A stretch of DNA of 64,000 nucleotides from Pseudomonas cuatrocienegasensis (GCF_900110925.1 NZ_FOFP01000011.1:1-64000), one strand, 5' to 3'. Positions 8,866 to 18,958 are shown, counted from the stretch's first letter. The notes: generated by a model not told the origin, from the letters alone. Translations and numbers: made by a program.

Positions 8866-9069
8866 GGGGCCTGTCGGACTTGACCGTTCGTAGCGAGGGA
8901 AAGAGCGTGGTCCGACATTTCGGGTTGCGACAGTTTTGCTGCTTTACCGAGGCGGATGGCCGCCCCGAGAATAGCGAGCTATTTAACGAGGGAAAGCAGC
9001 AAAAATGGCCCCCTCCACCAACAACAGGGACTTTTCCGCAGTAGAACAGCGTTAAGTCCGACAGGCTCC
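8866..9069. mobile_element. 0.2 kb MITE-like element with terminal inverted repeats
   Basis: Terminal arms GGGGCCTGTCGGACTT (8866-8881) and AAGTCCGACAGGCTCC (9054-9069) match at 15 of 16 positions. Inside, TTTTGCTGCTTT (8934-8945) pairs with AAAGCAGCAAAA (8993-9004), so the element can fold into one long structure. It has no transposase. A small minus-strand reading frame across it is low complexity and probably not a gene. The right end stops two bases from the polA stop codon. No target duplication is obvious. Confidence 0.6.
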
Positions 9070-9071
9070 TA

Positions 9072-11894
9072 CTAGTGGGCTTCATCCCAATTATCGCCAA
9101 TCCCCACCTCGACCAGCAGCGGCACATCCAGGCTGGCCGCCGCGCTCATCAACTCGCGCACCTTGCCGGCGACGCTGTCGAGCAAGTCCTCGCGCACCTC
9201 CAGTACCAGTTCGTCGTGTACCTGCAGAATCACCCGGGCGTCGATGCCAGAGGCGGTCAGCCAGTCGTCCACTGCGACCATCGCACGTTTCATGATGTCT
9301 GCCGCCGTGCCCTGCATCGGCGCGTTGATCGCCGTGCGCTCGGCGCCTTTGCGCAGCGCCGGGTTCTTCGCGTTGATCTCCGGCAGGTACAGGCGCCGCC
9401 CGAACAAGGTTTCGACGTAACCCTGCTGCGCGGCCTGCTCGCGGGTGCGCTCCATATAGGCGAGCACGCCCGGGTAACGGGCGAAGTAGCGGTCGATATA
9501 GGCCTGCGACTGCTTGCGGTCGACACCAATCTGCTTGGCCAGGCCGAAAGCGCTCATGCCGTAGATCAGGCCGAAGTTGATCGCCTTGGCGCTGCGCCGC
9601 TGATCATTGCTGACCGCTTCTAGCTCGACGCCGAACACCTCAGCGGCGGTGGCCCGGTGCACGTCAAGGTCATGCCGAAAGGCGTCCAGCAGGCCTTCGT
9701 CCTGGGCCAGGTGAGCCATGATGCGCAGCTCGATCTGCGAGTAGTCCGCCGCCATCAGCTTGTAGCCCGCCGGCGCGACGAAGGCCTGGCGAATGCGACG
9801 ACCCTCGGCGCTGCGAATCGGGATGTTCTGCAGGTTCGGGTCGCTCGACGACAGCCGCCCGGTGGCGGTAACCGCCTGGTGGTAGCTGGTGTGGATGCGC
9901 CCGGTGCGCGGGTTGATCTGCTCCGGCAGGCGGTCGGTGTAGGTGCTTTTCAGCTTGCTCAGGCTGCGGTACTGCATCAGCACCTTGGGCAGCTCGTAAT
10001 CCTGTTCGGCCAGTTCGGCAAGCACTGCTTCGGCGGTCGAGGCCTGGCCCTTGGCGGTCTTGCTGAGCACCGGTAGACCGAGTTTCTCGTAAAGGATCAC
10101 CCCGAGCTGCTTGGGCGAGCCGAGGTTGAACTCCTCGCCAGCGATGACGAACGCCTGGCGCTCCAGCTCGACCAGTTTCTCGCCCAGCTCGATGCTGTGC
10201 TCGCCGAGCAACTTGGCATCGACCAGCGCACCCTGGCGCTCGATGCGCGCCAGCACCGGCACCAGCGGGATCTCGATCTCGCGCAGAACCTTGGCCAGGC
10301 TCGGCTCGGCTTCCAGCTTGGCCCACAGGTGCTGGTGCAATTGCAGGGTCACGTCGGCGTCTTCGGCGGCGTAGGGGCCGGCCTGCTCCAGCGGGATCTG
10401 GTCAAAGGTCAGCTGCTTGGCGCCCTTGCCGGCAATGTCCTCGAAGCGGATGGTGCTGTGGTCGAGGTACTTGAGCGCCAGGCTGTCCATGTCATGACGC
10501 GTGGCGGTGGAGTCGAGCACGTAGGATTCGAGCATGGTGTCGAACGCCACGCCCTGTACCTGGATCGGCACAGCGGCATTGGCCAGGATATTGATGTCGT
10601 ACTTGGCGTGCTGGCCGACCTTGGCCTTGTGCGGGTCTTCGAGAATCGGCTTGAGCGCGCCGAGCACGGCGTCGCGGTCCAGTTGCACCGGCACGCCCAT
10701 ATAGGAATGTGCCAGGGGAATGTAGGCCGCTTCGCCCGCCTTGACCGCGAACGACAGGCCAACCAACTGCGCGCGCTGGGCGTCGAGGCCGGTGGTCTCG
10801 GTGTCGAAGGCGATCAGTTCGGCGGCCTGCAGCTTGCCCAGCCAGGTATCGAAGGCCGCCTGGTCGAGCAGGGTCTGGTAGTCGCCCGAGGGGGGCGCCG
10901 CGCTGACGGCCTCTTCGACCACCGGCGCCGAGGCGCTGGCGGTGAGGCTGAACAGATCGTCGGCCGCAGCGACAACGGGCGCCGCCGCGGGCTTGGCCGC
11001 TGCGCCTTTGTGCTGGCGCAGCAGCTCCTCGCGCCAGCTCTTGAATTCCAGCTCGTCGTACAGCTCGAGCAGCGCCGGTACATCGGCCTCGCCGGGGTGC
11101 AGCGCGTCGATCTCCAGGTTCAGCGGCACGTCGAGTTTGATGGTCGCCAGGGCGTAGGACAGATAGGCCATATCGCGGTGTTCAAGCAGCTTGGCGGGCA
11201 GGGTCTTGGCCCCGCGAATCGGCAACTCCGGCACTTTGTCGAGGTTGGCGTAGAGCACATCCAGGCCGCCACCGACGCCGACCAGCAGGCCCAGGGCAGT
11301 CTTTTCGCCCACGCCTGGCACACCGGGAATGTTATCGACCTTGTCGCCCATCAGGGCCAGGTAGTCGATGATCAGCTCAGGACCGACGCCGAATTTCGCT
11401 TTCACGCCATCGATGTCGTAGACGCTTCCCGTCATGGTGTTGACCAGCGTAACGTGCTGGCACACCAGCTGCGCCATGTCCTTGTCGCCGGTCGAGATCA
11501 CCACGTCGCGGCCAAGGCCCGCGCAGTGCCGCGCCAGGGTGCCAATGACGTCGTCCGCCTCGACATTGTCCACACAGAGCAGGGGAAACCCCTGGGCGCG
11601 AACGCTGGCGTGCAGCGGCTCGACCTGCACGCGCAGGTCATCGGGCATGGACGGGCGGTTGGCCTTGTACTCGGCGAACATCTCGTCACGGAAGGTGCCG
11701 CCCTTGGCGTCGAAGACCACCGCAAAGGGGCTGTCGGGGTACTGCTTGCGCAGGCTCTTGAGCATGTTCAGCACACCCTTGACCGCGCCGGTAGGCATAC
11801 CCTTGGAGGTGGTCAACGGCGGCAGCGCGTGGAAGGCGCGGTACAGGTAAGACGAACCGTCAACCAGAACGAGGGGGGCGGCAGAGCCTGTCAT
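9072..11894 (-). CDS. polA: DNA polymerase I
   Basis: A 940-residue three-domain polymerase. The N-terminal 5' nuclease domain (about 1-290) has [13 protein letters not shown] and [17 protein letters not shown]. The 3'-5' proofreading domain (about 330-510) keeps its ExoI motif in FDTETTGLD, so proofreading looks intact. The polymerase domain (about 540-940) has motif [13 protein letters not shown], the O-helix [14 protein letters not shown] and motif [11 protein letters not shown]. It fills gaps in replication and repair. The ATG at 11894 starts the conserved N-terminus; the frame extends further upstream without similarity. Confidence 0.97.
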   Translation of the reverse strand: MTGSAAPLVLVDGSSYLYRAFHALPPLTTSKGMPTGAVKGVLNMLKSLRKQYPDSPFAVVFDAKGGTFRDEMFAEYKANRPSMPDDLRVQVEPLHASVRAQGFPLLCVDNVEADDVIGTLARHCAGLGRDVVISTGDKDMAQLVCQHVTLVNTMTGSVYDIDGVKAKFGVGPELIIDYLALMGDKVDNIPGVPGVGEKTALGLLVGVGGGLDVLYANLDKVPELPIRGAKTLPAKLLEHRDMAYLSYALATIKLDVPLNLEIDALHPGEADVPALLELYDELEFKSWREELLRQHKGAAAKPAAAPVVAAADDLFSLTASASAPVVEEAVSAAPPSGDYQTLLDQAAFDTWLGKLQAAELIAFDTETTGLDAQRAQLVGLSFAVKAGEAAYIPLAHSYMGVPVQLDRDAVLGALKPILEDPHKAKVGQHAKYDINILANAAVPIQVQGVAFDTMLESYVLDSTATRHDMDSLALKYLDHSTIRFEDIAGKGAKQLTFDQIPLEQAGPYAAEDADVTLQLHQHLWAKLEAEPSLAKVLREIEIPLVPVLARIERQGALVDAKLLGEHSIELGEKLVELERQAFVIAGEEFNLGSPKQLGVILYEKLGLPVLSKTAKGQASTAEAVLAELAEQDYELPKVLMQYRSLSKLKSTYTDRLPEQINPRTGRIHTSYHQAVTATGRLSSSDPNLQNIPIRSAEGRRIRQAFVAPAGYKLMAADYSQIELRIMAHLAQDEGLLDAFRHDLDVHRATAAEVFGVELEAVSNDQRRSAKAINFGLIYGMSAFGLAKQIGVDRKQSQAYIDRYFARYPGVLAYMERTREQAAQQGYVETLFGRRLYLPEINAKNPALRKGAERTAINAPMQGTAADIMKRAMVAVDDWLTASGIDARVILQVHDELVLEVREDLLDSVAGKVRELMSAAASLDVPLLVEVGIGDNWDEAH

Positions 11895-12053
11895 AAGCGG
11901 TTTCCTTAAAATGCGACGACGCTCGCCCGCAACGCAGGGCAAGCGGTAAACCTGTCGAGGCGCGCATGAGCGACGCACTTGAGCGGGATCAAGCTTTTAC
12001 GCAGGGCCGGCGGTAGAATGCCGACACCATTGAAATTCAGGGGCAAGATTATC

Positions 12054-12338
12054 ATGCGTACGCTTTCTCGCTTGCTGCTGGTCGGTCTGTTTGTTTCCCT
12101 GGCGGGCACCGCCATGGCCGATGTTGCGCCCTCCGGCGAGCCGGATGTGACCATCCGCCAGGACGGTGACCGCACCATTCAGGAATACCGGGTCAACGGC
12201 TTCCTCTATGCGATCAAGGTGATTCCCAAAGGCGGCAAACCCTACTTCCTGGTGCGTGCCGACGGCAGCGACGGCAACTTCGTGCGCTCGGACCAGCCCG
12301 ACATGCTGATCCCTGCCTGGGAAATCTTCAGCTGGTAA
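12054..12338 (+). CDS. DUF2782 family exported protein
   Basis: A 94-residue protein with a Sec signal peptide (cleavage near AMA, residue 22) and a small soluble domain (DVTIRQDGDRTIQEYRVNG ... IPAWEIFSW) typical of DUF2782, found between polA and thrB in Pseudomonas (PA5494 place). Function is unknown. ATG 12054 is chosen because the signal peptide begins there. It is divergent from polA and 35 bases before thrB, probably co-transcribed with it. Confidence 0.8.
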   Translation: MRTLSRLLLVGLFVSLAGTAMADVAPSGEPDVTIRQDGDRTIQEYRVNGFLYAIKVIPKGGKPYFLVRADGSDGNFVRSDQPDMLIPAWEIFSW

Positions 12339-12373
12339 CTCCATTTCTTCACAGGCAATAAGGCAACTCTGCA

Positions 12374-13324
12374 ATGTCGGTATTCACCCCCCTGGCGCGC
12401 CCAGCGCTCGAAGACTTCCTGGCGCCATACGGGCTCGGTCGCCTGCGCGACTTCCAGGGCATTGCCGCGGGCAGTGAGAACAGCAACTTCTTTATCAGCC
12501 TGGAGCGCGGCGAGTTTGTCCTCACCCTGATTGAGCGCGGCCCCAGCGCTGATCTGCCGTTCTTTATCGAGCTGCTCGACGTGCTGCACGACGCCGGCCT
12601 GCCGGTGCCCTACGCCCTGCGCACCGAGACTGGCGACGCCCTGCGCAGCCTGGCCGGCAAGCCCGCGCTGCTGCAACCGCGCCTGGCCGGCAAGCATGTC
12701 AGCGAGGCCAACGCCCACCACAGCCAGGCCGTCGGCACACTGCTGGCGCGCATTCACCTGGCCACCCGTGAGAAGCCGATCGAACGCAAGAGCGACCGCG
12801 GCCTGGCTTGGATGCTCGAGCAAGGCCCACGCCTGCGCGAGCACCTGGCGCCCGATGCGCGCGCCTTGCTGGACGCCGCGTTGAACGAGATCGAGCGCCA
12901 TAGCGCGGCGATCCAGGCGCTGCCAAGAGCCAATCTGCACGCCGACCTGTTCCGCGACAATGTGCTGTTCGACGGCGCCGAGCTGGCCGGGGTGATCGAC
13001 TTCTACAACGCCTGCTCGGGGCCGATGCTCTACGACCTGGCTATTGCCCTGAATGACTGGTGCTCACACCCGGATGGCAGCCTGGACGGCCACCGCGCTC
13101 GCAACCTGCTCGGCGCCTACGCCAGCCTGCGCCCCTTTACCGCCCATGAGGCTGAACTGTGGCCGAGCCTGCTGCGCATCGCCTGCGTGCGCTTCTGGCT
13201 GTCACGCCTGATTGCCGCCGAGGCGTTCGCCGGCCAGGAAGTGCTGATCCACGACCCGGCCGAATTCCAGCGCCGCCTGGCGCAGCGCCAACAGGTGGAG
13301 CTGCCTTTGCCGTTCGCGTTCTAG
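12374..13324 (+). CDS. thrB: Homoserine kinase ThrB (APH-fold type)
   Basis: A 316-residue kinase of the aminoglycoside phosphotransferase fold that phosphorylates homoserine in threonine biosynthesis. Visible motifs are GSENSNFFISL (nucleotide-binding strand), NLHADLFRDNVLFDG (catalytic loop, Asp) and GVIDFYNAC (metal-binding Asp). This is the Pseudomonas-type ThrB, unrelated to the GHMP-family enzyme of enteric bacteria. The stop is followed at once by a REP-like repeat cluster. Confidence 0.93.
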   Translation: MSVFTPLARPALEDFLAPYGLGRLRDFQGIAAGSENSNFFISLERGEFVLTLIERGPSADLPFFIELLDVLHDAGLPVPYALRTETGDALRSLAGKPALLQPRLAGKHVSEANAHHSQAVGTLLARIHLATREKPIERKSDRGLAWMLEQGPRLREHLAPDARALLDAALNEIERHSAAIQALPRANLHADLFRDNVLFDGAELAGVIDFYNACSGPMLYDLAIALNDWCSHPDGSLDGHRARNLLGAYASLRPFTAHEAELWPSLLRIACVRFWLSRLIAAEAFAGQEVLIHDPAEFQRRLAQRQQVELPLPFAF

Positions 13325-13335
13325 GCGCGAACGGC

Positions 13336-13612
13336 GCGCCTAGCCTTTATTCGCGATTGATTGTGTAGACGCAGCAAAAGGCGCGGCTAAAGCGCAGCGC
13401 CGCCCGGCCCTCCCACGCAGCCTGGCATTGACCAACAAATGTCAGCCTGTGGGAGGGGCTTTAGCCGCGACGCTTTCAGCGCTTTCAAGATCTATCGCGA
13501 ATAAAGGCTAGGCGCCCCCTTCGCTCCTGCAAAAGCGACAAATGGTTTGCGTCGTGACACTAGCCTTTATTCGCGATTAGCCATTGATCTTGAAAGCGCG
13601 GTAGCGCTACGG
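13336..13612. repeat. REP-like element, family B, with a second partial copy
   Basis: From 13,336 to 13,530 the sequence begins GCGCCTAGCCTTTATTCGCG and ends with its near-inverse, CGCGAATAAAGGCTAGGCGC followed by CCCCTTCGCTCC. A second partial copy (TAGCCTTTATTCGCGATTAG) runs from 13,561 into the znuA stop codon. The same element recurs near 19.9, 44.0 and 62.2 kb. No gene is seen in this gap. Confidence 0.75.
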
Positions 13613-14578
13613 CTAAAGCGCGCCCAGGCAGCTGACCAGCTCATCCCCCAGATTACTCAGCAGGCGCTCGTAGCCACGGGCGTCCGCCGGCAGCTCGGCG
13701 CCCATCGCATCCAGCTCGGCCAGGGTCACCGGCAGGCCGGCGGTCAGAGTCTGGGCCAGGCGTGGGCGCATCGGCGGCTCGCTGAACACGCAGGTCGGGC
13801 CAGCCGCCTGCAGGCGCTCGCGCATCGCCGCGACGTGCTGGGCACCCGGCTGCACTTCACCCAATACGCTGAACACCCCGGCATGCTTGAGGCCATACGC
13901 GGCCTCGAAGTAGTCATAGGCCTCGTGGAAGACAAAGTAGGGTTTGCCGGCCAGACCTTGCAACTGCGGTTTGAGGCGCGCGTCCAGCTGCTCTAGACGC
14001 TGCTCGAAGGACGCGAAGTTGGCTTGGTAACGGGCAGCATTGGCGGGATCGGCCAGCGCCAGGTCCGCCGCCATGCGCGCGGCAATCACCCGGGCGTTGG
14101 CCGGCAGCAGCCAGAGGTGGGCATCCAGGGTGCCGGGGCGATGGTCGTGGTCATGCTTGAGCACGTCATCGCCGGCGTCGGCATGCGCATGTTCGCCGTG
14201 CTCGTGCTCGTCGTGGTCATGCGCCGCGTCGCCTTCGCCAAAATGGCGCAAGGTCATGCCAGGCAGGTCCTGCACCGCCACGCTGGGCAGCTCACGGCCA
14301 TTCAACACGCGAGGCAGAAAGCTTTCCAGATCCGGGCCGACCCAATACATCAGCGTGGCCTCGCGCACGCGCCGTACGTCGGACGGACGCAGGGCGTAGT
14401 GGTGTGGCGAGGCACCCGGTGGCAACAGCACTTCAGGGGTGCCGACACCGTCCTGCAAGGCCGCGGCGATCAGTTGCAGCGGCTTGATGCTGGTCAGCAC
14501 CTGGACCTCGGCACGGGCCGCGGTACTGAGGATAAGAGACAGGCCAATAAAGCCCAGGGTGGAGAAAAGACGCGACAC
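13613..14578 (-). CDS. znuA: Zinc ABC transporter substrate-binding protein ZnuA
   Basis: A 321-residue periplasmic zinc-binding protein of the cluster A-I family, with a Sec signal ending ARA. Metal-binding histidines lie in PGASPHHYALRPSD, the DAHLWLLPAN region and VFHEAYDYF. The charged His-rich loop HDHDEHEHGEHAHADAG in the middle is typical of zinc rather than manganese binders. The start is GTG at 14578 with a GAGGGG ribosome-binding site. It is divergent from zur and shares a Zur box with it. The last codons and stop lie inside a repeat element. Confidence 0.95.
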   Translation of the reverse strand: MSRLFSTLGFIGLSLILSTAARAEVQVLTSIKPLQLIAAALQDGVGTPEVLLPPGASPHHYALRPSDVRRVREATLMYWVGPDLESFLPRVLNGRELPSVAVQDLPGMTLRHFGEGDAAHDHDEHEHGEHAHADAGDDVLKHDHDHRPGTLDAHLWLLPANARVIAARMAADLALADPANAARYQANFASFEQRLEQLDARLKPQLQGLAGKPYFVFHEAYDYFEAAYGLKHAGVFSVLGEVQPGAQHVAAMRERLQAAGPTCVFSEPPMRPRLAQTLTAGLPVTLAELDAMGAELPADARGYERLLSNLGDELVSCLGAL

Positions 14579-14606
14579 GGTAACCCCTCACGGGTGGCAG
14601 GAACGG

Positions 14607-14619
14607 GTAATATAATAAC
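14607..14619. promoter_or_regulatory. Zur box between znuA and zur-znuCB
   Basis: GTAATATAATAAC agrees with the gammaproteobacterial Zur consensus core GTTATANTATAAC at all but two positions, and it lies in the 67-base divergent promoter region. Zinc-loaded Zur should repress both znuA and the zur-znuC-znuB operon here. Confidence 0.85.
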
Positions 14620-14645
14620 GTCTCTTACCCGAACCGTCGTCGCCC

Positions 14646-15131
14646 ATGACTCAGACTCCCCTGGCCTCGCGCCCTCACGACCATTCTCGCTGCGTCCACC
14701 ATGCCCTGGCCGAAGCCGAGTCCATCTGCACACGCCAGGGCCTGCGCCTGACCGCGTTGCGCAAGCGCGTGCTGGAGCTGGTCTGGCAAAGCCACAAGCC
14801 CCTGGGCGCCTACGACATTCTCGCCGTACTCAGCGAAGCAGATGGCCGCCGCGCCGCGCCGCCGACCGTTTACCGGGCGCTGGATTTCCTCCTGGAAAAC
14901 GGCCTGGTGCACCGCATCGCCTCGCTCAACGCCTTCGTCGGCTGCAGCCACCCGGAGCACGCCCACCAGGGCCAGTTCCTGATTTGCCGGGCCTGCCACG
15001 CCGCCATCGAACTGGAGCAGCCCATCATCAGTGACGCCATTGTCGCCAGTGCAAGGCAGGTCGGTTTCAGCGTCGAAGGGCAGACTGTGGAAGTGGTCGG
15101 CCTGTGCGCCGGCTGCCGGACGGCGCCATGA
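14646..15131 (+). CDS. zur: Zinc uptake regulator Zur (Fur family)
   Basis: A 161-residue metalloregulator that represses zinc uptake genes when zinc is replete. It has the Fur-family winged helix ([14 protein letters not shown] ... [18 protein letters not shown]), a His/Cys metal site ([20 protein letters not shown]) and a C-terminal CAGC pair for structural zinc. The neighbouring zinc transporter genes separate it from Fur. The stop overlaps the znuC start (ATGA), so the operon is zur-znuC-znuB. Confidence 0.95.
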   Translation: MTQTPLASRPHDHSRCVHHALAEAESICTRQGLRLTALRKRVLELVWQSHKPLGAYDILAVLSEADGRRAAPPTVYRALDFLLENGLVHRIASLNAFVGCSHPEHAHQGQFLICRACHAAIELEQPIISDAIVASARQVGFSVEGQTVEVVGLCAGCRTAP

Positions 15132-15916
15132 GCGAAGCGCTGATTCGCCTTGAGGGCGTGGGCGTCAGCTTCCGCCAGCAAGCGGTGCTCGAAGACGTGC
15201 AACTGAGCGTGCGCCCCGGCGAGATCGTCACCCTGATCGGCCCCAACGGCGCCGGCAAGACCACCCTGGTGCGCGCTGTGCTCGGCCTGCTCAAGCCCGA
15301 CCATGGCAGCGTCTGGCGTGCGCCGCGCCTGCGCATTGGCTATATGCCGCAAAAGCTGCATGTCGACGCGACGCTGCCGCTCAGTGTGCTGCGCTTCCTG
15401 CGCCTGGTGCCGGGGGTCAAGCGCAGCGATGCCGAGGCGGCGCTGAGTGAGGTGGGTGCCGCCCAGGTCATCGACAGCCCGCTGCAGGGTATTTCCGGTG
15501 GCGAGCTGCAGCGCGTGCTGCTGGCCCGGGCGCTGCTGCGCAAGCCGCAACTGCTGGTGCTCGACGAGCCGGTGCAAGGCGTCGATGTGGCCGGCCAGGC
15601 CGAGCTGTACCGACTGATCACTCGCCTGCGCGACCGCTACGGTTGCGGAGTGCTGATGGTTTCCCACGACCTGCACCTGGTGATGAGCACCACCGATCAG
15701 GTGGTCTGCCTGAACCGCCACGTGTGCTGTTCCGGTCACCCCGAGCAGGTCAGCTTCGACCCGGCGTTCGTCGAGCTGTTTGGCCAGGACGCGCAGAGCC
15801 TGGCGGTCTATCACCACCACCATGACCACGCTCACGACCTGCATGGCGGCGTGGTCAAGCCAGGGCTGATGATCCACGGCCCTGCTCACGTTCACGGCCC
15901 GGACTGCAAACACTGA
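15128..15916 (+). CDS. znuC: Zinc ABC transporter ATP-binding protein ZnuC
   Basis: A 262-residue ATPase that powers zinc import with ZnuB. It has Walker [10 protein letters not shown], signature ISGGELQR, Walker B LLVLDEP and the H-loop SHDLHLV. The C-terminal tail is rich in histidine ([10 protein letters not shown] and [13 protein letters not shown]), which may bind zinc on the cytoplasmic side. ATG 15128 overlaps the zur stop, and the gene's stop overlaps the znuB start. Confidence 0.95.
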   Translation: MSEALIRLEGVGVSFRQQAVLEDVQLSVRPGEIVTLIGPNGAGKTTLVRAVLGLLKPDHGSVWRAPRLRIGYMPQKLHVDATLPLSVLRFLRLVPGVKRSDAEAALSEVGAAQVIDSPLQGISGGELQRVLLARALLRKPQLLVLDEPVQGVDVAGQAELYRLITRLRDRYGCGVLMVSHDLHLVMSTTDQVVCLNRHVCCSGHPEQVSFDPAFVELFGQDAQSLAVYHHHHDHAHDLHGGVVKPGLMIHGPAHVHGPDCKH

Positions 15917-16704
15917 TGCCCGATTTTCTGCTCAACGCATTGCTCGCCGGGCTCGCCCTGGCCGTAGTGGCCGGTCCGCTCGGCTCGTTCGTGGTGTGGC
16001 GGCGCATGGCCTATTTTGGCGACACCCTGTCCCATGCCGCGCTGCTCGGCGTGGCGCTGGGGTTGATGCTCGACGTCAACCCAACCCTGGCGGTGACGGT
16101 CGGCTGCGTGCTGCTCGCCGCCCTGCTGGTGACCCTGCAGACCCGCCAGCCGCTGGCCTCCGACACCCTGCTGGGGATTCTCGCCCACAGCACCCTGTCG
16201 CTCGGCCTGGTGGTACTCAGTTTTATGCAGGACGTGCGCATCGACCTGATGGGCTACCTGTTCGGCGACCTGCTGGCCGTGGGCAGCACGGACCTGGCCT
16301 GGATTCTCGGCGGCAGCGCCCTGGTGCTGGGCCTTCTGGCCGTGCTCTGGCGGCCGTTGCTGGCGATCACCGTGCACGAGGAGCTGGCCAAGGTTGAAGG
16401 CCTGCCGGTGGCGGCGATCCGTCTGAGCCTGATGCTGCTGATCGCCGTGGTGATCGCCGTGGCGATGAAGATCGTCGGCGTGCTGCTGATCACCTCGCTG
16501 CTGATCATTCCCGCCGCCGCCGCCCAGCGCCATGCGCGCACCCCGGAGCAGATGGCCTTTGGCGCCAGCCTGCTGGGCATCGTCGCGGTGTGCTGTGGGT
16601 TGAGCCTGTCCTGGTTCGAGGACACGCCCGCCGGGCCGTCGATCGTGGTCTCGGCCGCGGCGTTGTTCCTGCTCAGCTTCGTGCTGCCCAAACGCAATGC
16701 CTGA
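15916..16704 (+). CDS. znuB: Zinc ABC transporter permease ZnuB
   Basis: A 262-residue inner-membrane protein of the ABC-3 permease family with about eight to nine transmembrane helices. The cytoplasmic coupling region includes GDTLSHAALLGVALG near residue 35, and a second conserved stretch is KIVGVLLITSLLIIPAAAA. It is the last gene of zur-znuC-znuB, with its start overlapping the znuC stop by one base. Confidence 0.94.
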   Translation: MPDFLLNALLAGLALAVVAGPLGSFVVWRRMAYFGDTLSHAALLGVALGLMLDVNPTLAVTVGCVLLAALLVTLQTRQPLASDTLLGILAHSTLSLGLVVLSFMQDVRIDLMGYLFGDLLAVGSTDLAWILGGSALVLGLLAVLWRPLLAITVHEELAKVEGLPVAAIRLSLMLLIAVVIAVAMKIVGVLLITSLLIIPAAAAQRHARTPEQMAFGASLLGIVAVCCGLSLSWFEDTPAGPSIVVSAAALFLLSFVLPKRNA

Positions 16705-16787
16705 GTGCGCCGCCCAGCGGGAGTTGGGCGCGGCTCACCGCGCGGTGTAAACTTGCGCATTTTTTGCACAACACGAGACTCGCCACC

Positions 16788-17180
16788 ATGATGCCGTCCG
16801 CCTCACGTTGCCTGGCCATTGCTATGCTCCTGGCCCTCGCCGGTTGTCAGCAGGCCGCTGTCGTCCCGGCCCCCGTGGTCGACCCGCTCGCACCGGCTTA
16901 CCAGCAGCTCGAACAACACCTGAGCAGCGGTCATTTAGAGCAGGCCCATGCTCAGTTCGACACACTCAAAGCCCAGGCACCGGCTGACAGCCGTCTGGAG
17001 CCTTACCAGCGCCTGCTGGCTGAGGCCTACCTGCAGCAGAGCCAAACCGCCCTGCAGCGGGGCGATCTGGACGCCGCTACCCAAGCGCTGATCCGCGCCC
17101 GTTCGCTGCTGCCCCAGGCGCCGGCCCTGGGCACCAAACTGCCCGGCCCGCCGCCGAGTGCGCGCGACGCCGAACAGTGA
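16788..17180 (+). CDS. Small TPR-like lipoprotein of unknown function
   Basis: A 130-residue predicted lipoprotein: signal AMLLALAGCQQ with a lipobox Cys near residue 22, followed by two alpha-helical repeats resembling tetratricopeptide units (HLEQAHAQFDTLKAQAP and ALQRGDLDAATQALIRA). ATG 16788 and ATG 16791 are both possible. It sits between znuB and metN in the place of PA5502. It may be a scaffold for protein contacts in the envelope, but no partner is evident. Confidence 0.75.
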   Translation: MMPSASRCLAIAMLLALAGCQQAAVVPAPVVDPLAPAYQQLEQHLSSGHLEQAHAQFDTLKAQAPADSRLEPYQRLLAEAYLQQSQTALQRGDLDAATQALIRARSLLPQAPALGTKLPGPPPSARDAEQ

Positions 17181-17273
17181 TTTGGCTATAAGCATAGGCC
17201 CACAAAGATTTTTGAGCGCTAAGCAGCGCCGGGTAAACTTGCCCACCCTCCGACAAACCCAAAAGGTTTACGC

Positions 17274-18281
17274 GTGATCAATTTTCACCAGGTCCACAAG
17301 GCATACCGTGTCAGTGGCCATGACATTCCCGCCTTGCGGCCGACCGATCTACAGATCGCGCGCGGCGAGGTGTTCGGCATCATCGGCCACTCCGGGGCCG
17401 GCAAGAGCACCCTGCTGCGCCTGATCAACCGCCTCGAAGAGCCCAGCGGCGGGCGCATCGAAATTGACGGCGTAGACGTCACCGCCCTCGACGCCGCCGG
17501 CCTGCGGCGTCAGCGTCAGCAGGTCGGGATGATCTTCCAGCACTTCAACCTGCTGGCCTCGAAAACCGTCGCTGACAACGTCGCCATGCCACTGAAGCTG
17601 GCTGGCGAATTGTCGCGCACGGCCATCGAGCAGCGCGTCGCCGCGCTGTTGGCGCGGGTGGGCCTGCAAGACCACGCCAATAAGTACCCGGCGCAGCTCT
17701 CCGGCGGACAGAAGCAACGCGTCGGCATCGCCCGCGCCCTGGCTACCGAGCCGAATATTCTGCTGTGTGACGAGGCGACCAGCGCCCTCGACCCGCAGAC
17801 CACCGGCCAGGTCCTGCAACTGCTGGCCGAGATCAACCGCGAGCTGAACCTGACCATCGTGCTGATCACCCATGAAATGGACGTGATTCGCCGGGTCTGC
17901 GACCGCGTGGCGGTGATGGATGCCGGGGTGATCGTCGAGCAAGGGCCGGTGGCCGAGGTGTTTTTGCACCCGCAGCACGCCACCAGCAAACGCTTCGTGC
18001 AGGAAGCCGAGCACGTCGACGGCGATGAGCAGCACGACGACTTCGCCCATGTGCCGGGGCGTATCCTGCGCCTGACCTTTCAGGGCGAGGCGACCTACGC
18101 GCCGCTGCTGGGCACCGTGGCGCGCGAGACGGGGGTGGATTACAGCATCCTCGCCGGGCGTATCGACCGCATCAAGGACACCCCCTACGGCCAGCTGACC
18201 CTGGCCCTGACCGGCGGTGATATCGACGCCGCCATCGCCCGTTTCAACGCCGGCGACGTTCACCTGGAGGTGCTGCGCTGA
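17274..18281 (+). CDS. metN: Methionine ABC transporter ATP-binding protein MetN
   Basis: A 335-residue ATPase of the methionine uptake family. It has Walker [10 protein letters not shown], signature LSGGQKQR, Walker [10 protein letters not shown] and the H-loop THEMDV, then a C-terminal NIL/ACT-like domain (about 260-335) that in E. coli MetN binds methionine and inhibits transport. The start is GTG at 17274. It overlaps metI by one base. No SAM riboswitch was recognised in the 93 bases upstream. Confidence 0.95.
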   Translation: MINFHQVHKAYRVSGHDIPALRPTDLQIARGEVFGIIGHSGAGKSTLLRLINRLEEPSGGRIEIDGVDVTALDAAGLRRQRQQVGMIFQHFNLLASKTVADNVAMPLKLAGELSRTAIEQRVAALLARVGLQDHANKYPAQLSGGQKQRVGIARALATEPNILLCDEATSALDPQTTGQVLQLLAEINRELNLTIVLITHEMDVIRRVCDRVAVMDAGVIVEQGPVAEVFLHPQHATSKRFVQEAEHVDGDEQHDDFAHVPGRILRLTFQGEATYAPLLGTVARETGVDYSILAGRIDRIKDTPYGQLTLALTGGDIDAAIARFNAGDVHLEVLR

Positions 18282-18958
18282 TGGACGCCCTACTCACCGA
18301 ACTGCTGCCGAACGTCGACTGGACGGAGATCGGCTACGCCAGCCTCGACACCCTGAGCATGCTCGGCTTCTCCATGCTGTTCACCGTCCTGCTCGGCCTG
18401 CCGCTGGGTGTGCTGCTGTTCCTCACCGGCCCGCGGCAGATGTTCGAGCAGAAGGCCCTGTACGGCATCGTTTCGCTGCTGGTGAATATCCTGCGCTCGG
18501 TGCCGTTCGTGATCCTGCTGATCGTGATGATCCCCTTCACGGTGATCGTCGCCGGCACCTCCCTCGGGGTCGCCGGGGCCATTCCGCCGCTGGTGGTGGG
18601 CGCCACGCCATTCTTCGCGCGCCTGGTGGAAACCGCGCTGCGCGAAGTGGACCGCGGAATCATCGAGGCGACCCAGGCGATGGGCGCCACCACCCGGCAG
18701 ATCATCGTCAACGCGCTGCTGCCCGAGGCCCTGCCGGGGATCATCGCGGCCATCACCGTGACCGCCATTACCCTGGTCTCCTACACCGCCATGAGCGGCC
18801 TGATCGGCGGCGGCGGCCTCGGCGACCTGGCGGTGCGCTACGGCTACCAGCGCTACCAGCCGGACGTGATGCTGGTCACCGTGGTCCTGCTGCTGGTGCT
18901 CGTACAGATTCTGCAAACCGTCGGCGACAAGCTGGTGGTGCATTTTTCCCGTAAATAA
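18281..18958 (+). CDS. metI: Methionine ABC transporter permease MetI
   Basis: A 225-residue inner-membrane permease with five predicted helices and the binding-protein-dependent transport motif EATQAMGATTRQIIVNALLPEA, which docks onto the ATPase. The segment LVSYTAMSGLIGGGGLGDLA is typical of MetI. It lies between metN and metQ in one operon. Confidence 0.95.
   Translation: MDALLTELLPNVDWTEIGYASLDTLSMLGFSMLFTVLLGLPLGVLLFLTGPRQMFEQKALYGIVSLLVNILRSVPFVILLIVMIPFTVIVAGTSLGVAGAIPPLVVGATPFFARLVETALREVDRGIIEATQAMGATTRQIIVNALLPEALPGIIAAITVTAITLVSYTAMSGLIGGGGLGDLAVRYGYQRYQPDVMLVTVVLLLVLVQILQTVGDKLVVHFSRK

Noticed and set aside
8855..9127. Small minus-strand reading frame of 90 codons between ersA and polA
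   Set aside because: It lies almost wholly inside the MITE-like element and overlaps the polA end; its sequence is just a translation of the repeat.
10197..11909. A 570-codon open frame on the plus strand opposite polA, and similar long frames opposite dgcH, the spp receptor, hasE, cox genes and others
   Set aside because: They mirror high-GC coding sequence on the other strand, have no recognisable domain and no ribosome-binding site, and the opposite frame encodes a clear known protein.
13547..13996. Plus-strand frame of 149 codons over the znuA 3' end
   Set aside because: It is a shadow of znuA beginning in repeat DNA, without similarity or ribosome-binding site.
17181..17273. Possible SAM riboswitch before metN
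   Set aside because: The gap is only 93 bases and shows none of the conserved helices I would expect; no terminator or anti-terminator pair is visible.
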